From the NCBI RefSeq assembly GCF_000090795.2, contig NW_003546572.1, positions 1-57,111 of the forward strand: a stretch of DNA of 57,111 bases, in the 5' to 3' direction. The notes beneath the pieces are model-generated. The model saw nothing but the letters and a program-made list of their open reading frames with translations. It was not told where the DNA came from and did not search any database. Numbering within the stretch: position 1 is the first letter of the stretch; each line of letters opens with the position of its first letter. The stretch comes from Amphimedon queenslandica (taxonomy: Eukaryota; Porifera; Demospongiae; Haplosclerida; Niphatidae). The position numbers were made by a program, and so were the translations under genes. Positions 1 to 12,097 of the stretch are shown here, piece after piece.

Positions 1-494
1 CATAATTATACATTATTAACTCTCACTCTACCTCACACTCAACCAACTTTAGGCTTGATCCTGAGCCCCTCCAGAGAACATCGTCCTGTGCAGAAATAAA
101 ACAGAAAAAATATTTAAACAATAGAATAAGTAAAGATCAATAGGGACAGTGCTTTATTACATGTAATGGGGTGAATAGCGGAATGAACCATTTATTATTA
201 GCACTGTAATCAAGGTAATAGCATGCAATAGATACATTGTTACCATACACTGAAGACTTGGATTTGATCTTGAAGGAGACTAGCTTGCTTGATTCTATCT
301 AGCTTAAAGAAAGGAAAATAGAATACCTGTTCGATATAAGGATGTACATGTACATGAAGTGTGTGTATTAACTAACAGAAAACTGTCTTTGATCCATTGA
401 TAGGAGCAACCTGAAAATATACAAAAGATATGAATTTAACCGCCATGTATTAACAATAAGATACTAATAGTACTAATAATGAAATAATAACCCC

Positions 495-556
<62 letters not shown>

Positions 557-1150
557 CATGTGAATGTGTGAAAGAATAAAGTAAGAATGTTACCAAAATG
601 CCAGTGGAAAGGCAGAGAGCAAAACCACTCATTTTTCCCCATTACATGTATTTCTCACTCTTGCTTTGCTCATTGTCTTTACCAACTGACACTTAGATAA
701 ACTATTCCCTCCATTATTCATCACACACTCATATACAGGAACACTGTGTGTGTGTGTGTATTAACTTATCTCATTAATTATCCTGTACTCCAGACAGTAA
801 CAAGTCATGGCTCCTCCTTACACAAAGAATGCTACAAGCTTGTACATACAGGACACAGTAACCTGCCTGTCTCTTTCCAGCAAACCTAGTAAAAGAAAAA
901 GAGAGAGGGGATTCTCAATAGAGAATGATAAAACCTGAAGAAAAAGAGAGAGTAAGAGAGGCAATGACTGCCTCGTGCTTCTTCCTCATCTTCTGTTCTG
1001 ATCCCGCCTGACGTATTTCGTTGCTTGGTAACACGTACTGGATTGCGCAATCTTCATACATGGGTGTGACCCTAGGCCAGAGAATGCGGACCTGCCGGAC
1101 AAGATTCCCGGAAGTATACTGTAACCACGTGCTGTGCTAAGTGAGTAAAA
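1..1150. other. Upstream region of ANAPC7 copy A
   Basis: No confidently coding gene. It holds a (TAA)n tract at about 499-551, a short TG run near 745-759, and the right arm of a 32-bp inverted-repeat motif at about 160-191. A possible minus-strand first exon lies at about 990-1061 (reads MYEDCAIQYVLPSNEIRQAG..., possibly ending at a splice donor near 990), which would be head-to-head with ANAPC7. Its start codon is not kept in the duplicate copy and later exons could not be chained, so it is not called as a gene. The whole region is repeated at about 50289-51421. Confidence 0.5.
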
Positions 1151-4100
1151 ATGGAGGCGGTCGATTTTTCTCTCTTGATGGATCAGCTCCATTCTCTCAA
1201 TCAGCTAGGTCTTGACAAAAGCGCCCAGCTACTGGTAAATTGAAATATCCATTTTGTATAATTTATCTTCTTTCCTCACGTTTTTAGGCTGACATGTTGG
1301 TTTTTAACTGCTCTATTAAAAATAGATTTTTATTAGCGTCTTATGGAGACTCCCTCTACAATGACGAGCAATACAATAGGGCCTTGGTAAGATATTATTG
1401 GTGGGTGTGGTCATTAATTTAAAGTACGTGGGTGGATATTATCTTTTCCTTTAGCACTATTATCGTCAGGCTCTCACTGCTGAAGCAGGCAGCCAATCAG
1501 ATTCAGACATTAAGGTTTGTATTTGAAATAATTTTATTTTCATTTCTTTGATTAGAACGTGAGTGAAGGTAGAATACAATGGAGTATTTATAAATGTTAT
1601 TTAAAATTAAGGCAATACGATGATGCTATCCATGCTGTAAGTACATCTAGTATTAATTTATTTTTTATTTATTTATTTATTAGTTATTATCTGTTCCAGT
1701 GAAGCAGAGAACTATACAAATTGAATTAGCTTTAGCAAAGTTGTATCAAAATTTCAAAAAGGACAAGTTCGTTGTAATTCTTCTTCTAATAATAGTAACA
1801 ATCCTTCTCTCTCTTCCTCCAGTAACAATGCTGTCATGTATTACCGGATGGTTTTAATGTAAGCTCTGATTGTAGTAGCTCTATACATTCTCACTGTCTC
1901 TTAGGAAATGTCCATTTGCTTTGGAAGCTGTAACAGCATTGCTTTCTCTAGGAGTGTCACTAGCTCAGCTGGTGGCCATATTTAGACAACATTCACCATC
2001 TCTTTCTTCTTATAACTGGTAAAAGAGGAGAGAGGAGGAGGGAGAGAGAAGGAGAGAGCGAGAGAGGGAAGGAGAGAAAGAGAGGGAGAGCGAGAGGGGG
2101 AGGGAGAGAGAGAGAGGGAGGGAGAGAGAGAGAGGGAGGGTGGGTGGGTGACAGTCCTCCTGATAATTAATATGCTTTCAATGTGATTGTGATATTGAAA
2201 TTGAGACAGAAAGAAAAAGAGAGAAAGAGAGAGTTTCTTTTAGAAGGGAAGTGATTCTTCTTCTTGGAAATCTGTACCTAATACACAATACTATTAGCAT
2301 TACATATACCTGTAATACTAATAGTAATATTAATACTCTTGCATGTAGATTTGATTTTATTTATAGGCTAAGTGTTTGGCTTAAAGCTCAAGAGAATATA
2401 TCATTATATCAATATGCAGGTAATGGTTTGGGGGAGGGGCTAGTTATTAAGTACTAGTTATTAATAACCATAGTTATTAAGGAGCATATATTAACTAGGA
2501 GCTAATGGTCTTATTTATTTTTTTCTATTTTTAACAAGCTACTAGTTACTCCCCACCAATTATTATTAATTATTAACATTTATTCATTATTATTAATATT
2601 ATATTCTGGTTACTGTGAAGTATTTGATCATTTTCAAGTAAGTGCATTGCTCAACCACTCCAATCCCCCTTTCTATTCTACTGAACCACACTCCAGTGGG
2701 GGGTGGGGTGGGGTGACTTTAATGATATTCATTGAGGGCTCAACCTTAAAGATATTCATTACCCTCTTCTCTTAATGACATTCATTGATTTGTGAGGGGA
2801 TTTTTTTGCTTCATTTTCAATCTTACAACTTGAATTCATTGGAAATGGAAAGCTAGCACACACAATTAATTAAATAATTAATGATTATATTTCTCGCACC
2901 TCATTAAAGAATCCCATAATATATACAGTAATTATACTTAATATTTAATTATCCTTAATATTTAATTATCTTGTCTTTGTACTTTCACAGATGCCCTGAG
3001 AGATTTTGAGACACTCAACAAATCGGTGAGCACTTTTTAGAAAGACTCCTAACGTATGGAGGCTCTCACGGCAGTGTTTCCAAATGTCTTTTGTGTTTGG
3101 TTTGTGTATTGTTTGATAAAAGAAGAGTGCCATTGTTTACCTGTTACATCTTACATCCTAATGGCAGCTGCTCTCTCTCCCACCCAACCACTTAATAACT
3201 TCGGAGGCGTTGTAATAAACTAGCATTATTATTCCTGGAATGATGATATTTTGGAGTCTTTCTTATATTCCTCATATTTATCATTTTGAATTGAAAGTTA
3301 ATGTGTGGTGTTTGCATACATGTACATACATGTGTATAGTGGTGTAGCCCAATGTGGAGTATTATCAGTGTAGACTAAACGGTATCAAGTCTCCTATAAT
3401 AGCTATTCATATTCACAATTTGATGATTGTACATGTATCTTGTACTTGTTAATTCAGAGATTTTTGTATAATTTTTTTTTTGCCAAATTTTTTTGATTAA
3501 TAATAGAAAGTTTGATTTGTTAGGCTGTGGTTTTGAGCATGTGCACAGTGTTGATAGGTTATATTTTTGGCAAATGGCCCAGAATGTTCCCCTTCTAAAA
3601 TTACCTGTTATTCTGAAAGTCTATTTCATGTGGTTTTCTGTCAGAAGTATATCCTTCCATATTTTAATACATTATTATTATTATTATTTATTTAATCTCC
3701 TCATTTCTTGTAGGGTTTCACTCTTAGTCCAGAAAATAACAGTCAGATTGGTTGGATCATGTCAAAATTATTAAAGAAATCCCAAGCCATTGAGTTATTT
3801 AAAAAAGTCAACCAGAAATAAACCTCATTATTCATTTATTAATAATTAATGTCATGATAGGCCTGTGTCCAGGATCCTTATGTTATCAACTACATGGACA
3901 CTTTTGGGAGATTATTGTCATCGAAATCATCAAATCCAACCAACTCAAAGTAGATGAATTTAATAGACTGTTCCTCTCACTCTCCCCTCCTCCTCCCCTC
4001 TCTCTCTCTCTCTCTTCAGGCTAGCGGATCAGTTATTGGCTGTGTCATCACTCCACCCTCAGCCACTGGTCGTGAAGATATGGTCACTCCTCAGGACACA

Positions 4101-6390
4101 AAAGAGATCAAATGCGACCCACGTCCAAATACTGATACAAAAGGTATGAGATATAGATAGTGTTATGAATGTTAGTGCATGCACAGAATGAGGTTTGAAA
4201 GTTTGAGAATGAGACATGCATGCATGAGATTCTGAGTATGGGAATGAAAATTTATTAGACCCATTTTTTAGATCAATAACATCATGAGCTCTTTAGAGGC
4301 CGGGAAATCTGAGAAATCATATTTATTAGGTACTTCAACAAAATTAATGATTTGAGCTCTCCCCCCCCCCCTCTCTCTCTCTCTCTCTCTTTCCAGGCAC
4401 AATAAGTCTATCAAGACAGAAGTATGAAGAAGCCATTGTTAGTTATCAAGAGGCTATTAGGATTGATCCATCTTTCTTTGAAGCATATGAAAGTAAGCGT
4501 CACACTGAACAGCAGCTGTTAGTTATGATCATATACTGTGTATAGTAACACCTGCTCTTTTCATGGCATGTTTACTAATTTTAGTGAATTTAAAAAACAT
4601 ACGAAATCGCTCATTCGTGTCACTAATAATAATAAACCAGCCACTAGTGGGTGTTGATTGATTCAAGATAATGTCTCTTTTGTTCTGCCTACTTGATCAT
4701 TGTTATCATGTTTGTTGTTTTTGAAGGTTTGTTGAGATGCTACCTGATATGCAGAGGTTACAGAGCAGCCTTCAGTACAATGTCCTCAGCCGTTAAGAGC
4801 ATTAAGATCCCTTCACAGCAGCTCTATGTAAGTGAAAGTGACTAGGATTATTAATCAATTGTTGTTATTTTGTTGATTCTTGTAGCTTGAAGCCATTGTG
4901 TTAGCTAGTAAACCAGGGACTGAGGCTAAGGTTTGTGTTGTTTGAATTTGTTTAATTCTCTTTTCCAGGCCATTAAGTGTCTTGAGAATGCTGTGAAACT
5001 TGATAAGACTTTTGACAGAGCCACCATAGCTCTCTGTCACTCTCTCACTCAATCAACCCAAACTGTACCTAAAGCCATTGAAATGTAAGCGAGTCATTAT
5101 TTTTATAATTTTTTGGGATTATTTTTTAACGTTTATATTTATTAACAAACAATACCATCATTATTTTATCTTGTAATTTGTGAGACAATCACCTCTTTGT
5201 GTAAGGGAATTTTTGTTTGTTTACATTTGTTTTTTGTTTATTTGTTGTTTTTGTTGACGTCCTGTAGGTTGAAAGATATTTTGAAGGTACATCAATCAGC
5301 TCCTTTGTATTACGAACTCGCAAAATGCTACGAATTATTGAAACACTTTGTGGAGGCATTGGAGAATTATGAGATATCCGTAAGGTTAGCAATTCACTCT
5401 TATTGCCGGAGAAATGGGTGGAGTTTGAGAAATGGGCGGTGCTGGTAGAGAGGTGTGAAATATTTGATGCAATAAAAGGCGATTGCTTCTCTACATTTCG
5501 TTAAAAAAAACGTAACTTAGAGAATCAGAGCTTATTATTGTTGTTATTGATGCACTAAACGTACTTTCAGTATGAAGATATCAAATGTCACCAACTAACA
5601 TCAACACGTTACCACGTATATACATGTATGTACATATATATATGTCACCTTCACCTCTCCTTTCTATTAGTGGGGTACATGTACTTATTATATACTGGCA
5701 GACTCTTATTTTTGTCTTTACCAATTTCTGTCACTTTGTGACAATTTGGGAATCAGGTCCATTTATTGTAATGATATACAGAAAACCACAGAGCCCAAGC
5801 CTTGTATTAGCAGCTGGGTTTTATTTTGTCTCTCCTTGGCCATTCTTTATTTCCCTCTGTCTTTATTTATCTTTGTTCCTTCTCTCTGTCACTCTCTCTC
5901 CTCTCCATCCATTATACCTCTTAATTAACACTCCCCTACCACTCTCTCACCCTCCCCCTATCTCTCTCTCTCTCCTTCTCCTTAGAATGGATCCAGATTT
6001 CAATGATGCTGTATCTAGTCTTCTCTCACTGCAAGAGAAGATGTCTTCTGGTGATACTTTGATGGAATTTGAGAGAGAAGGAGAGAGAGGGGGAGGGGAC
6101 GAGAATGAACCTGCTGAAGCAAAAGAGAATTTATCTGACATATTGTTTGGTCAAGTTGGCGAAGGAACACCAGCTGCTTCAAGAGATGTGAGTCATATAC
6201 CGGGTATATATAATTTAAGATTAATCCTTTCTCTTGTCTTTACTTTATATAAATGTTTTTCTCCTTTCCCCCTCTCTCTCTCCTTCCCCTCTAATGATCT
6301 GTTTGTTTATAGCTAGGTGGTGATGTCTCTGCTTTCCCAGTCCTTGATTTTGGTGAGGAAGAGGAGGAGGAAGGGGAAGGAGATTATTGA
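1151..6390 (+). CDS. ANAPC7: Anaphase-promoting complex subunit 7, copy A (20 exons)
   Basis: APC7 is a TPR scaffold subunit of the anaphase-promoting complex/cyclosome, the nuclear E3 ubiquitin ligase that drives mitotic exit. Twenty exons chain in consistent phase to about 587 codons (human APC7 is 599): 1151-1234, 1288-1386, 1455-1514, 1556-1636, 1684-1766, 1823-1858, 1905-2018, 2367-2419, 2991-3025, 3714-3806, 3861-3949, 4020-4143, 4272-4329, 4397-4492, 4727-4827, 4886-4930, 4969-5084, 5268-5384, 5986-6187, 6313-6390. Family landmarks are LLSLGVSLAQLVAIF, NWLSVWLKAQ, QDPYVINYMDTFG and repeated TPR helices such as YEEAIVSYQEAIRIDP. The C-terminus is acidic, as in the family. The 58-nt exon 13 is easily missed but is needed for phase. 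Exon 10 uses a GTCAAC donor. The start is the first ATG in an exon followed by GTAAAT. A near-identical copy lies at 51422-56622. Confidence 0.93.
2019..2145 (+). repeat. GA-rich low-complexity tract in ANAPC7 intron
   Basis: About 125 bp of GAGAGG/GGGAGA-type purine repeat right after the exon 7 donor. The right-hand copy (about 52295-52395) has a shorter version, so the tract is unstable in length. Confidence 0.85.
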
Positions 6391-6811
6391 GCATTACCAG
6401 TCATAGAGTGACACAAACATGCGCGATTACATCTACGTGTCCAATTATAATATTGTTTACAGTGATTTTTAAGTAATTATTGTTTATCATCTCAACAGAA
6501 ATAGAGTGTGAGAGGATCATTAGATGTTTTGATGTGTGGAAGAATTCCTGTTGATAATGTTGTGGGCATCTCCCCCTCTCTATGGAGCTTTTTCGCGCGT
6601 ATTGAACACCTTTCATTTGAGAGGAGAGAAAGGTTCCTTCCCTTTTCACGGTTGCCCAGTGAAACTGATAACGATATTCATAGCTCGTTAATGATATTCA
6701 TAGCTCGGCTGAGCTACCACCCACGCACTCCTTGCTTATAAATTTGCTTGGGCATAGCAGCAAAGGCTAGAAATACTTTCCTTCTCTTTTCTGCAACGTT
6801 TTCTTTCCTCA
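6391..6811 (+). promoter_or_regulatory. Promoter region with TATA box and direct repeats
   Basis: Intergenic region between ANAPC7 and the next gene. A TATAAA lies at 6737-6742, about 70 bp before the ATG at 6812, so transcription probably starts near 6765-6770. Upstream, the word GATATTCATAGCTCG occurs twice in tandem (about 6673-6708), a possible factor-binding pair. The same arrangement is kept in the duplicate, with TATAAA at 56969-56974. Confidence 0.6.
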
Positions 6812-8077
6812 ATGGAGTCTGCTGTGACCCTCTCTCCTTCAACGTTTCCTTTTAGTGATCAAGGGATCAGCTATTGCTGGTCTGGCAATGCTGGGTTGAG
6901 CTATCCTTTTCCCTGCAGCAGTGATGGCCTCTATGAGCAGCAGCAGAGAGCCTTATCTTCCTGCTATCCACAGCCTGTTGGGAGTCCTCAGATATTCCCT
7001 GTCTCTTCCCCAGCCTCCTCTTCCACCGAATTAGGTGACATTCAAGATATCTTTCAAGGCGGCGACAGCTCCTGCTCTTTCTCCTTGCAATCATCCCTCA
7101 AGCCGAGATCTCCCCAAGCTGCAGGCTCCGGAGAGAAAAGAACAAGTGGGGGCAAAGCCGCCCGAGTGAAGAGAGTCCACGCAGGCAGCAGTAGTAAGCC
7201 ATACCGGAGGACAGCTTCTCCTGTATTTCCTGATGGAGCTGTCCCTATTTCGTCCCTAATGGCTTGCAACAACCAACAAACACAGCCTCTGCTTCCTCCA
7301 TTGAACAGCAGCTCTTCTATTATTCATAGTAAGAGCCCCGTGACAGTCAAGGTTCATAGCCACCGTCTCACAGAACAGTTTAAAGACATAGAAAAGAAAA
7401 TATTGCATTTATATTCAGAGAAGTCAAAGCTCTTGCATCAACTGATGAAACAAGACAGTGGCAGCTGTAATTTTGAATCAAGGACAACCGATAAAGGAGA
7501 TTTAGTGCTGAGCATTCTACCAACCGGACAATCTGAGTTTGACAATGGATTCATCGAAGAAGTCAACTCTCTCCTACTAACGATTGGTGGGCTCAGCTCC
7601 TCCTTTGAATCTTCACTGAATAAGCTCTTAACTTCATCTCAATCCAGCAGCATAGCAGACTGCATTGCTACTCATTTGATGAGCTCAAGTGATCAGTTAC
7701 TTTTAAGCGAGGATTTGTATACCAAGTCGATACATGTAGATCCAGCAAGCTGCACTCTCTCTCCTGGCTTGAAACATATCATTGATTGTGTTAATGGTCT
7801 CCTTGAGGCTTCACAATCCATCACAAAGCAATCGCAATACATACAATCATTGCTTGTGTCTTATTCGAAAAAGATCAGCTCACACAAGGAGGGCCTGGAG
7901 TCTAAAGGCTGCAGCTGCAAAGAGACAAGGGCAATCGCCCAAAGTATTCTCATGGGAAATACAGTTGTGCTTAACTCTGTACAGAAGCTATGGGAGCAGG
8001 ACTGCATCAAAGCCACTGATATCATTAGCAGTATTTCAAATGCATTACCAATTCATCACAGCACATATACAGAATAA
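6812..8077 (+). CDS. Intronless 421-aa protein of unknown function, possibly MEIOC-like
   Basis: A single uninterrupted exon, unusual beside its intron-rich neighbours, starting at the first ATG downstream of a TATA box. Residues 1-180 are low-complexity, rich in Ser, Pro and Gln with a basic patch (about 105-135), and look disordered. Residues about 185-225 form an amphipathic helix or coiled coil (LTEQFKDIEKKILHLYSEK). The rest is helical and ends in a segment with ETRAIAQSILMG...LNSVQKLWEQ. The order of disordered N-terminus, a short 'coil plus KS' helix, helical bundle and final Arg/Trp-containing helix recalls the C-terminal domain of the meiotic RNA-regulator MEIOC. That is a weak by-eye resemblance, not an identification. 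The first 68 nt are repeated at 57044, so the gene may exist in two copies. Confidence 0.7.
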   Translation: MESAVTLSPSTFPFSDQGISYCWSGNAGLSYPFPCSSDGLYEQQQRALSSCYPQPVGSPQIFPVSSPASSSTELGDIQDIFQGGDSSCSFSLQSSLKPRSPQAAGSGEKRTSGGKAARVKRVHAGSSSKPYRRTASPVFPDGAVPISSLMACNNQQTQPLLPPLNSSSSIIHSKSPVTVKVHSHRLTEQFKDIEKKILHLYSEKSKLLHQLMKQDSGSCNFESRTTDKGDLVLSILPTGQSEFDNGFIEEVNSLLLTIGGLSSSFESSLNKLLTSSQSSSIADCIATHLMSSSDQLLLSEDLYTKSIHVDPASCTLSPGLKHIIDCVNGLLEASQSITKQSQYIQSLLVSYSKKISSHKEGLESKGCSCKETRAIAQSILMGNTVVLNSVQKLWEQDCIKATDIISSISNALPIHHSTYTE

Positions 8078-8167
8078 CTATTATTTTATTATTATTATTA
8101 TAATCATTTAATTTTCATTTTTAAATCACACATACGTACTGTAAATATCATTGCTATTATTATTAAT

Positions 8168-10028
8168 TTAAGATAACCAGTTTCCTGTTAACTGAACAAT
8201 TTGATGTAGCTCATCTCTATGACCATTAACCAATTCGAATACATATAATATCTGATTATCATTATTGTCACTTGCTGCTTCTTCTCTCCTTTCTTGTTCC
8301 TTCATTCTTTTGCAGTCATAATGATAATCATCAGTCACTACTGATAGCTTAAATTCAATGCTGCATGGCGTATTTAATGATTCCAATTCAGCTAGTAATT
8401 CTTTTGATTGTTCTAAAAAGAATCAAAGTAAAGAGAGTAGCTATAATACAAGGTATTATACCAGGGTTATCTTTGATTCTTGTCATTAATCTCTTTCTCT
8501 TTCTTTGCTTTGACCAAGTGTTCACACTAGCAGTACAGTGCCATGTTTTCTCATCATCATCATCACCAATGTCAACATGTTCTATCTAAGAGAGAGAGAC
8601 ATAAAGAACGAGGCAAAATACAGAACAATACTTTTAATTTATGTAAGGTATCTTCCATCCACTTCACTGCTCTCTGGTATCCATCACTCTCTTGACAGTA
8701 GGATTTCGGTAAATTTACAATAAAAGGGTCTGACTTCCTTTTTTCAATTAATTTTCTTTTTTGGGGTAGTTGCTCCTGACTTGGCATTAAGGAATGATCG
8801 TATGACCAGGCCACACCCCAACGATGAGTTCTACCTTGTACAAATGTAGTATCAAGTATCACAGGAACCTGTAACGTGGATTACTTAGAAATAACAAAGT
8901 ACTGTAATGTTTATACTTCTCAGAGGCAAAAGATTATTGATCAAGATTGGTGATATTTGGCTTTTTGTGCGTGGTTGTATCATCATACCTTCAGCTCTTT
9001 TAAAAAGTTTTTTATTTTTGCCAGACTGTCCTTCTTTCCTAACATGCTTGTATACCACCTAAAATAATAAGTGGTTATTTTTTCTACTCTCTCTCTCTCT
9101 CTTACTTTATCCTAGTTCCAATTGACATGCTTTCCTTCACAATATTCCTCACAAACTCCACCTCTCCTCCGCTTGTCATCGTCTCAATCTCATTCCCAGT
9201 ATTCAACGTTTTTGGTACTGGTCTGTGACCAGTTCTTGAAGCCCCACCCTTCAATTCATCTCCGTCTTTGTAAAACGGCGGATTACACATGCAGAATGTA
9301 AACTGGGTGTGGTCATACGATGCAGTATCTACCACACCTTTTAAAAATACGTCAGGAGCAACTTGAATCACTGATAGAACTTAATAATTATTAATAAATG
9401 TAATGAATATTGTTACCTGTGATTTTTGGTTTCAGGTTATTTCTTTTGATATTTTCTAGTGCATATGTAGTGCAGTCTGGTTGCACTTCTGTTGCAATGA
9501 ACTTCCAATTGTTGTTAATAGTACAACTTAGCAAAGGGAATATGCACAATGGACCGCAACCTATTGAAGAAAATAATGATAAAAATATAGCGTGACAATT
9601 TGAAAGATATTATTTTGCAAATCGTTTTTTAATTTTTTTAGTTTGCAAACGTGAAAATTAATTTGCTTTTCTGTCTTCTTTTTTTGCTCATCTACGTATT
9701 CATGTACAATGACTTTACCAATGTCTATTCCGATTACGTCACTCTCTTTCCCTACAAGATCCTCTACCCAATGAATATAATTAAGTCTTTGCGGTATCGA
9801 TGGTACCAAGTGTCCGGAAGGTAAGTCCACACTCAATCCAAACTCGTGCTGTAGTGTAGCTGCTGCCAGCTCATGGAGGGACTGGGTACTACTGAAATCT
9901 ATTGTGTACTGGAACCCCTCTCCTTTACTGGTAGCTTTCTTGATCAGATGGGGCTCTAAGGCAGGATGGGTCTTTGCATATTCAGCAAAATCAGGTTTTC
10001 TCTTGTTGAAGATGTTTCTGGGATGCAT
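8168..10028 (-). CDS. METTL16: METTL16-type RNA m6A methyltransferase
   Basis: METTL16 methylates U6 snRNA and hairpins of MAT2A mRNA, using S-adenosylmethionine. Exon 1 (start codon at 10026-10028) reads MHPRNIF, then LNYIHWVEDLVG and GIDIG, the SAM-binding motif I region. The next exon (about 9415-9553) gives CGPLCIFPLL and FIATEV. The exon below 9371 carries the catalytic FCMCNPPF (NPPF) and the motif LNTGNEIETMTSGGE. WYTSMLGKK and QGRTHRWGVAWSY follow in the lower exons, all in the order of the human protein. The last intron is 8413-8461 (49 bp) and the final exon ends in a TAA at 8168-8170. The C-terminal region is short (about 480 aa in total against 562 in human), so the vertebrate-conserved regions are reduced. 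It is head-to-head with the gene at 10194. Confidence 0.92.
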
Positions 10029-10193
10029 CTCTGGTAAAGGAAATTTATAGAGAATGTTCTATTCGTATCATATTTCAGATTTATCTCTCCCTTAGTCTTT
10101 ATTACAGAAGGGTGTGGTTTGATTGTGGGCGGATCTCGTTTTTTTGCAGCTCAGAAAAATAGATAATTTTGATATTTTTCTTTCTTTTTCATC
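10029..10193. promoter_or_regulatory. Bidirectional promoter, METTL16 / coiled-coil gene
   Basis: Only 165 bp separate the two divergent start codons. The spacer has a GGTGTGGTTTG (CACCC-box type) element followed by GTGGGCGG (GC-box type) at about 10110-10131. No TATA box is obvious. Confidence 0.55.
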
Positions 10194-12020
10194 ATGACTG
10201 CTGCTGCTGCTGAAAGGAAAAGCCTTGACTTTAAGTTAGATTTAGTACGTTTATAATAATTGTGTAAACTTACATCATGAGCTCTGTTATTTCTATTATG
10301 CTCTAGTCTGGAGGTGTGAAAAGAAATGATTCAAACCCAAACAAGTTTACACAGCTCTGTGATAACGTCAGCAGCTCTTTAGTATCTCATACCAACACTC
10401 TAAATGAGGTTAGCATTCTCATTATTGATGTAATGAATCAGTTACTGCTCCTAGCTTTATGAATTCAAGAATGAACTACTCAAGGTAAAAAAAATGAATT
10501 AAAAAAAATAAGATAATCTTGTATTGTTCAATTATTAGCATTCACTGCCATCAAACCTTCTCCTAAAACTAACTGTACTCTCGTCACAAATACACAGGAG
10601 GTGAGTGTATGGTAGCTAATACAGTAGTAGTTCTACTCTTCAGTTTAACTTATTTTTCATCCATTTTCTGCATTATGCACATTCTCTTTATCATTCAATT
10701 GCTAAAGAAGCAACAATGCAAAACTACCTCTATTACTATTATTATTATTGCTTTAAAATATATATATTTCCCTGCACAGTTCTTCTGATTTAGATGCACT
10801 GTCAAGTGAGCTCATTCGTTTGGTTCATCAGTATGCTCACCCGTGGGAAGAGAAGAGTGATGCTTTAAAGAAATTGAGGACAGAATATGAGAATAAGGAT
10901 AGACAGCTCTCTGTAGCTTTGAGGAAATTAGAACTGTTAGCTGTTAAGGTGGGAATGGCATTGATAGCATTATGTGTTAAATACTTTCTGCTATTATAAA
11001 GGCTGACAAGATAGAGCATGAGAAAAGATTGAATAACTGGATGAAAGTCTATACTAAAGTTATGGTAAATATTAAATACATTTCCATGATTTTTTTTCCA
11101 AAAAATGGCTCCAAAATCACCCCCAATTTTTATTACATTTTTTGGTACATATTGATGTCCTTATGCTGTGTAGAAAGTTTGAGGTGATTCCAACTTCAAT
11201 TTTTCAAGTTATGGCCATTTTAAGAAAACGTCAAAAATCTGAAAAATACCCAAGGCTATAGTCCATGGTTTTTTTCCAAAAAATGGCTCCGAAATCACCC
11301 CAAATTTTTATTACATTTTCTGATACATATTGATGCCCTTATGCTGTGTAGAAAGTTTGAGGTGATTTCGACTTTAATTTTTCGAGTTATGGCCATTTTA
11401 AGAAAACGTCAAAAATCTGAAAAATACCCAAGGCTATAGTCCATGGTTTTTTTCCAAAAAATGGCTCCGAAATCATCCCAAATTTTTATTACATTTTCTA
11501 ATACATATTGATGTCCTTATGCTGTGTAGAAAGTTTGAGGTGATTTCGACTTTAATTTTTCAAGTTACAGCCCTTTTTAGAAAATGCCTAGATTCTGAAA
11601 AATACCCAAGGCTATAGTCCATGGTTTTTTCCAAAAAATGGCTCCAAAATCACCCCCAATTTTTATTACATTTTTTGGTACATATTGATGTCCTTATGCT
11701 ATGTAGAAAGTTTGAGGTGATTCTGACTTCAATTTTTCAAATTACAACCATTTTAAGAAAACACCAAAATTTGAGACAATGGAACTAATGGGGTTTTTCC
11801 TGTCACAAATTTTGTGACAATAGAACTAATGGGTTTTTTGTGACAATGGAACTAATGGTTTCAGCTAAAAGTTTTGCTATCCAATTATTTTATTTGATTA
11901 ATTTCTTATAGTCATCAAAATCTACTGGGAGGAGATGGAAGTTCAGAATTGAACCTTTCAAAAAGAAAATTGCCAATGGGTAAGTACTGAAAGTGGCTTC
12001 CACTACTAAATTATTTACCA

Positions 12021-12097
<77 letters not shown>

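Larger units (their letters stand above)
4..6879 (+). repeat. Left copy of a large direct repeat (at least 6.8 kb)
   Basis: This stretch matches 50289-57111 in the same orientation along its whole length, including intergenic DNA, all ANAPC7 exons and introns, the following promoter and the first 68 nt of the next gene. The offset drifts from 50271 at the ANAPC7 start to 50232 at the next gene's start, through intron indels. By eye substitutions are about 2-3%. Both ends are cut by the window, so the full unit length is unknown. Confidence 0.95.

Noticed and set aside
436..642. Poly-Leu or poly-Tyr frames over AAT/ATT tracts (436-642, 11993-12283, 32726-32995, 15411-15662)
   Set aside because: Produced by trinucleotide microsatellites.
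5585..6316. 243-codon open frame spanning ANAPC7 (also at 55989-56579)
   Set aside because: It is intron sequence read through into exon 19; splice sites at 5985 and 6188 explain the coding part.
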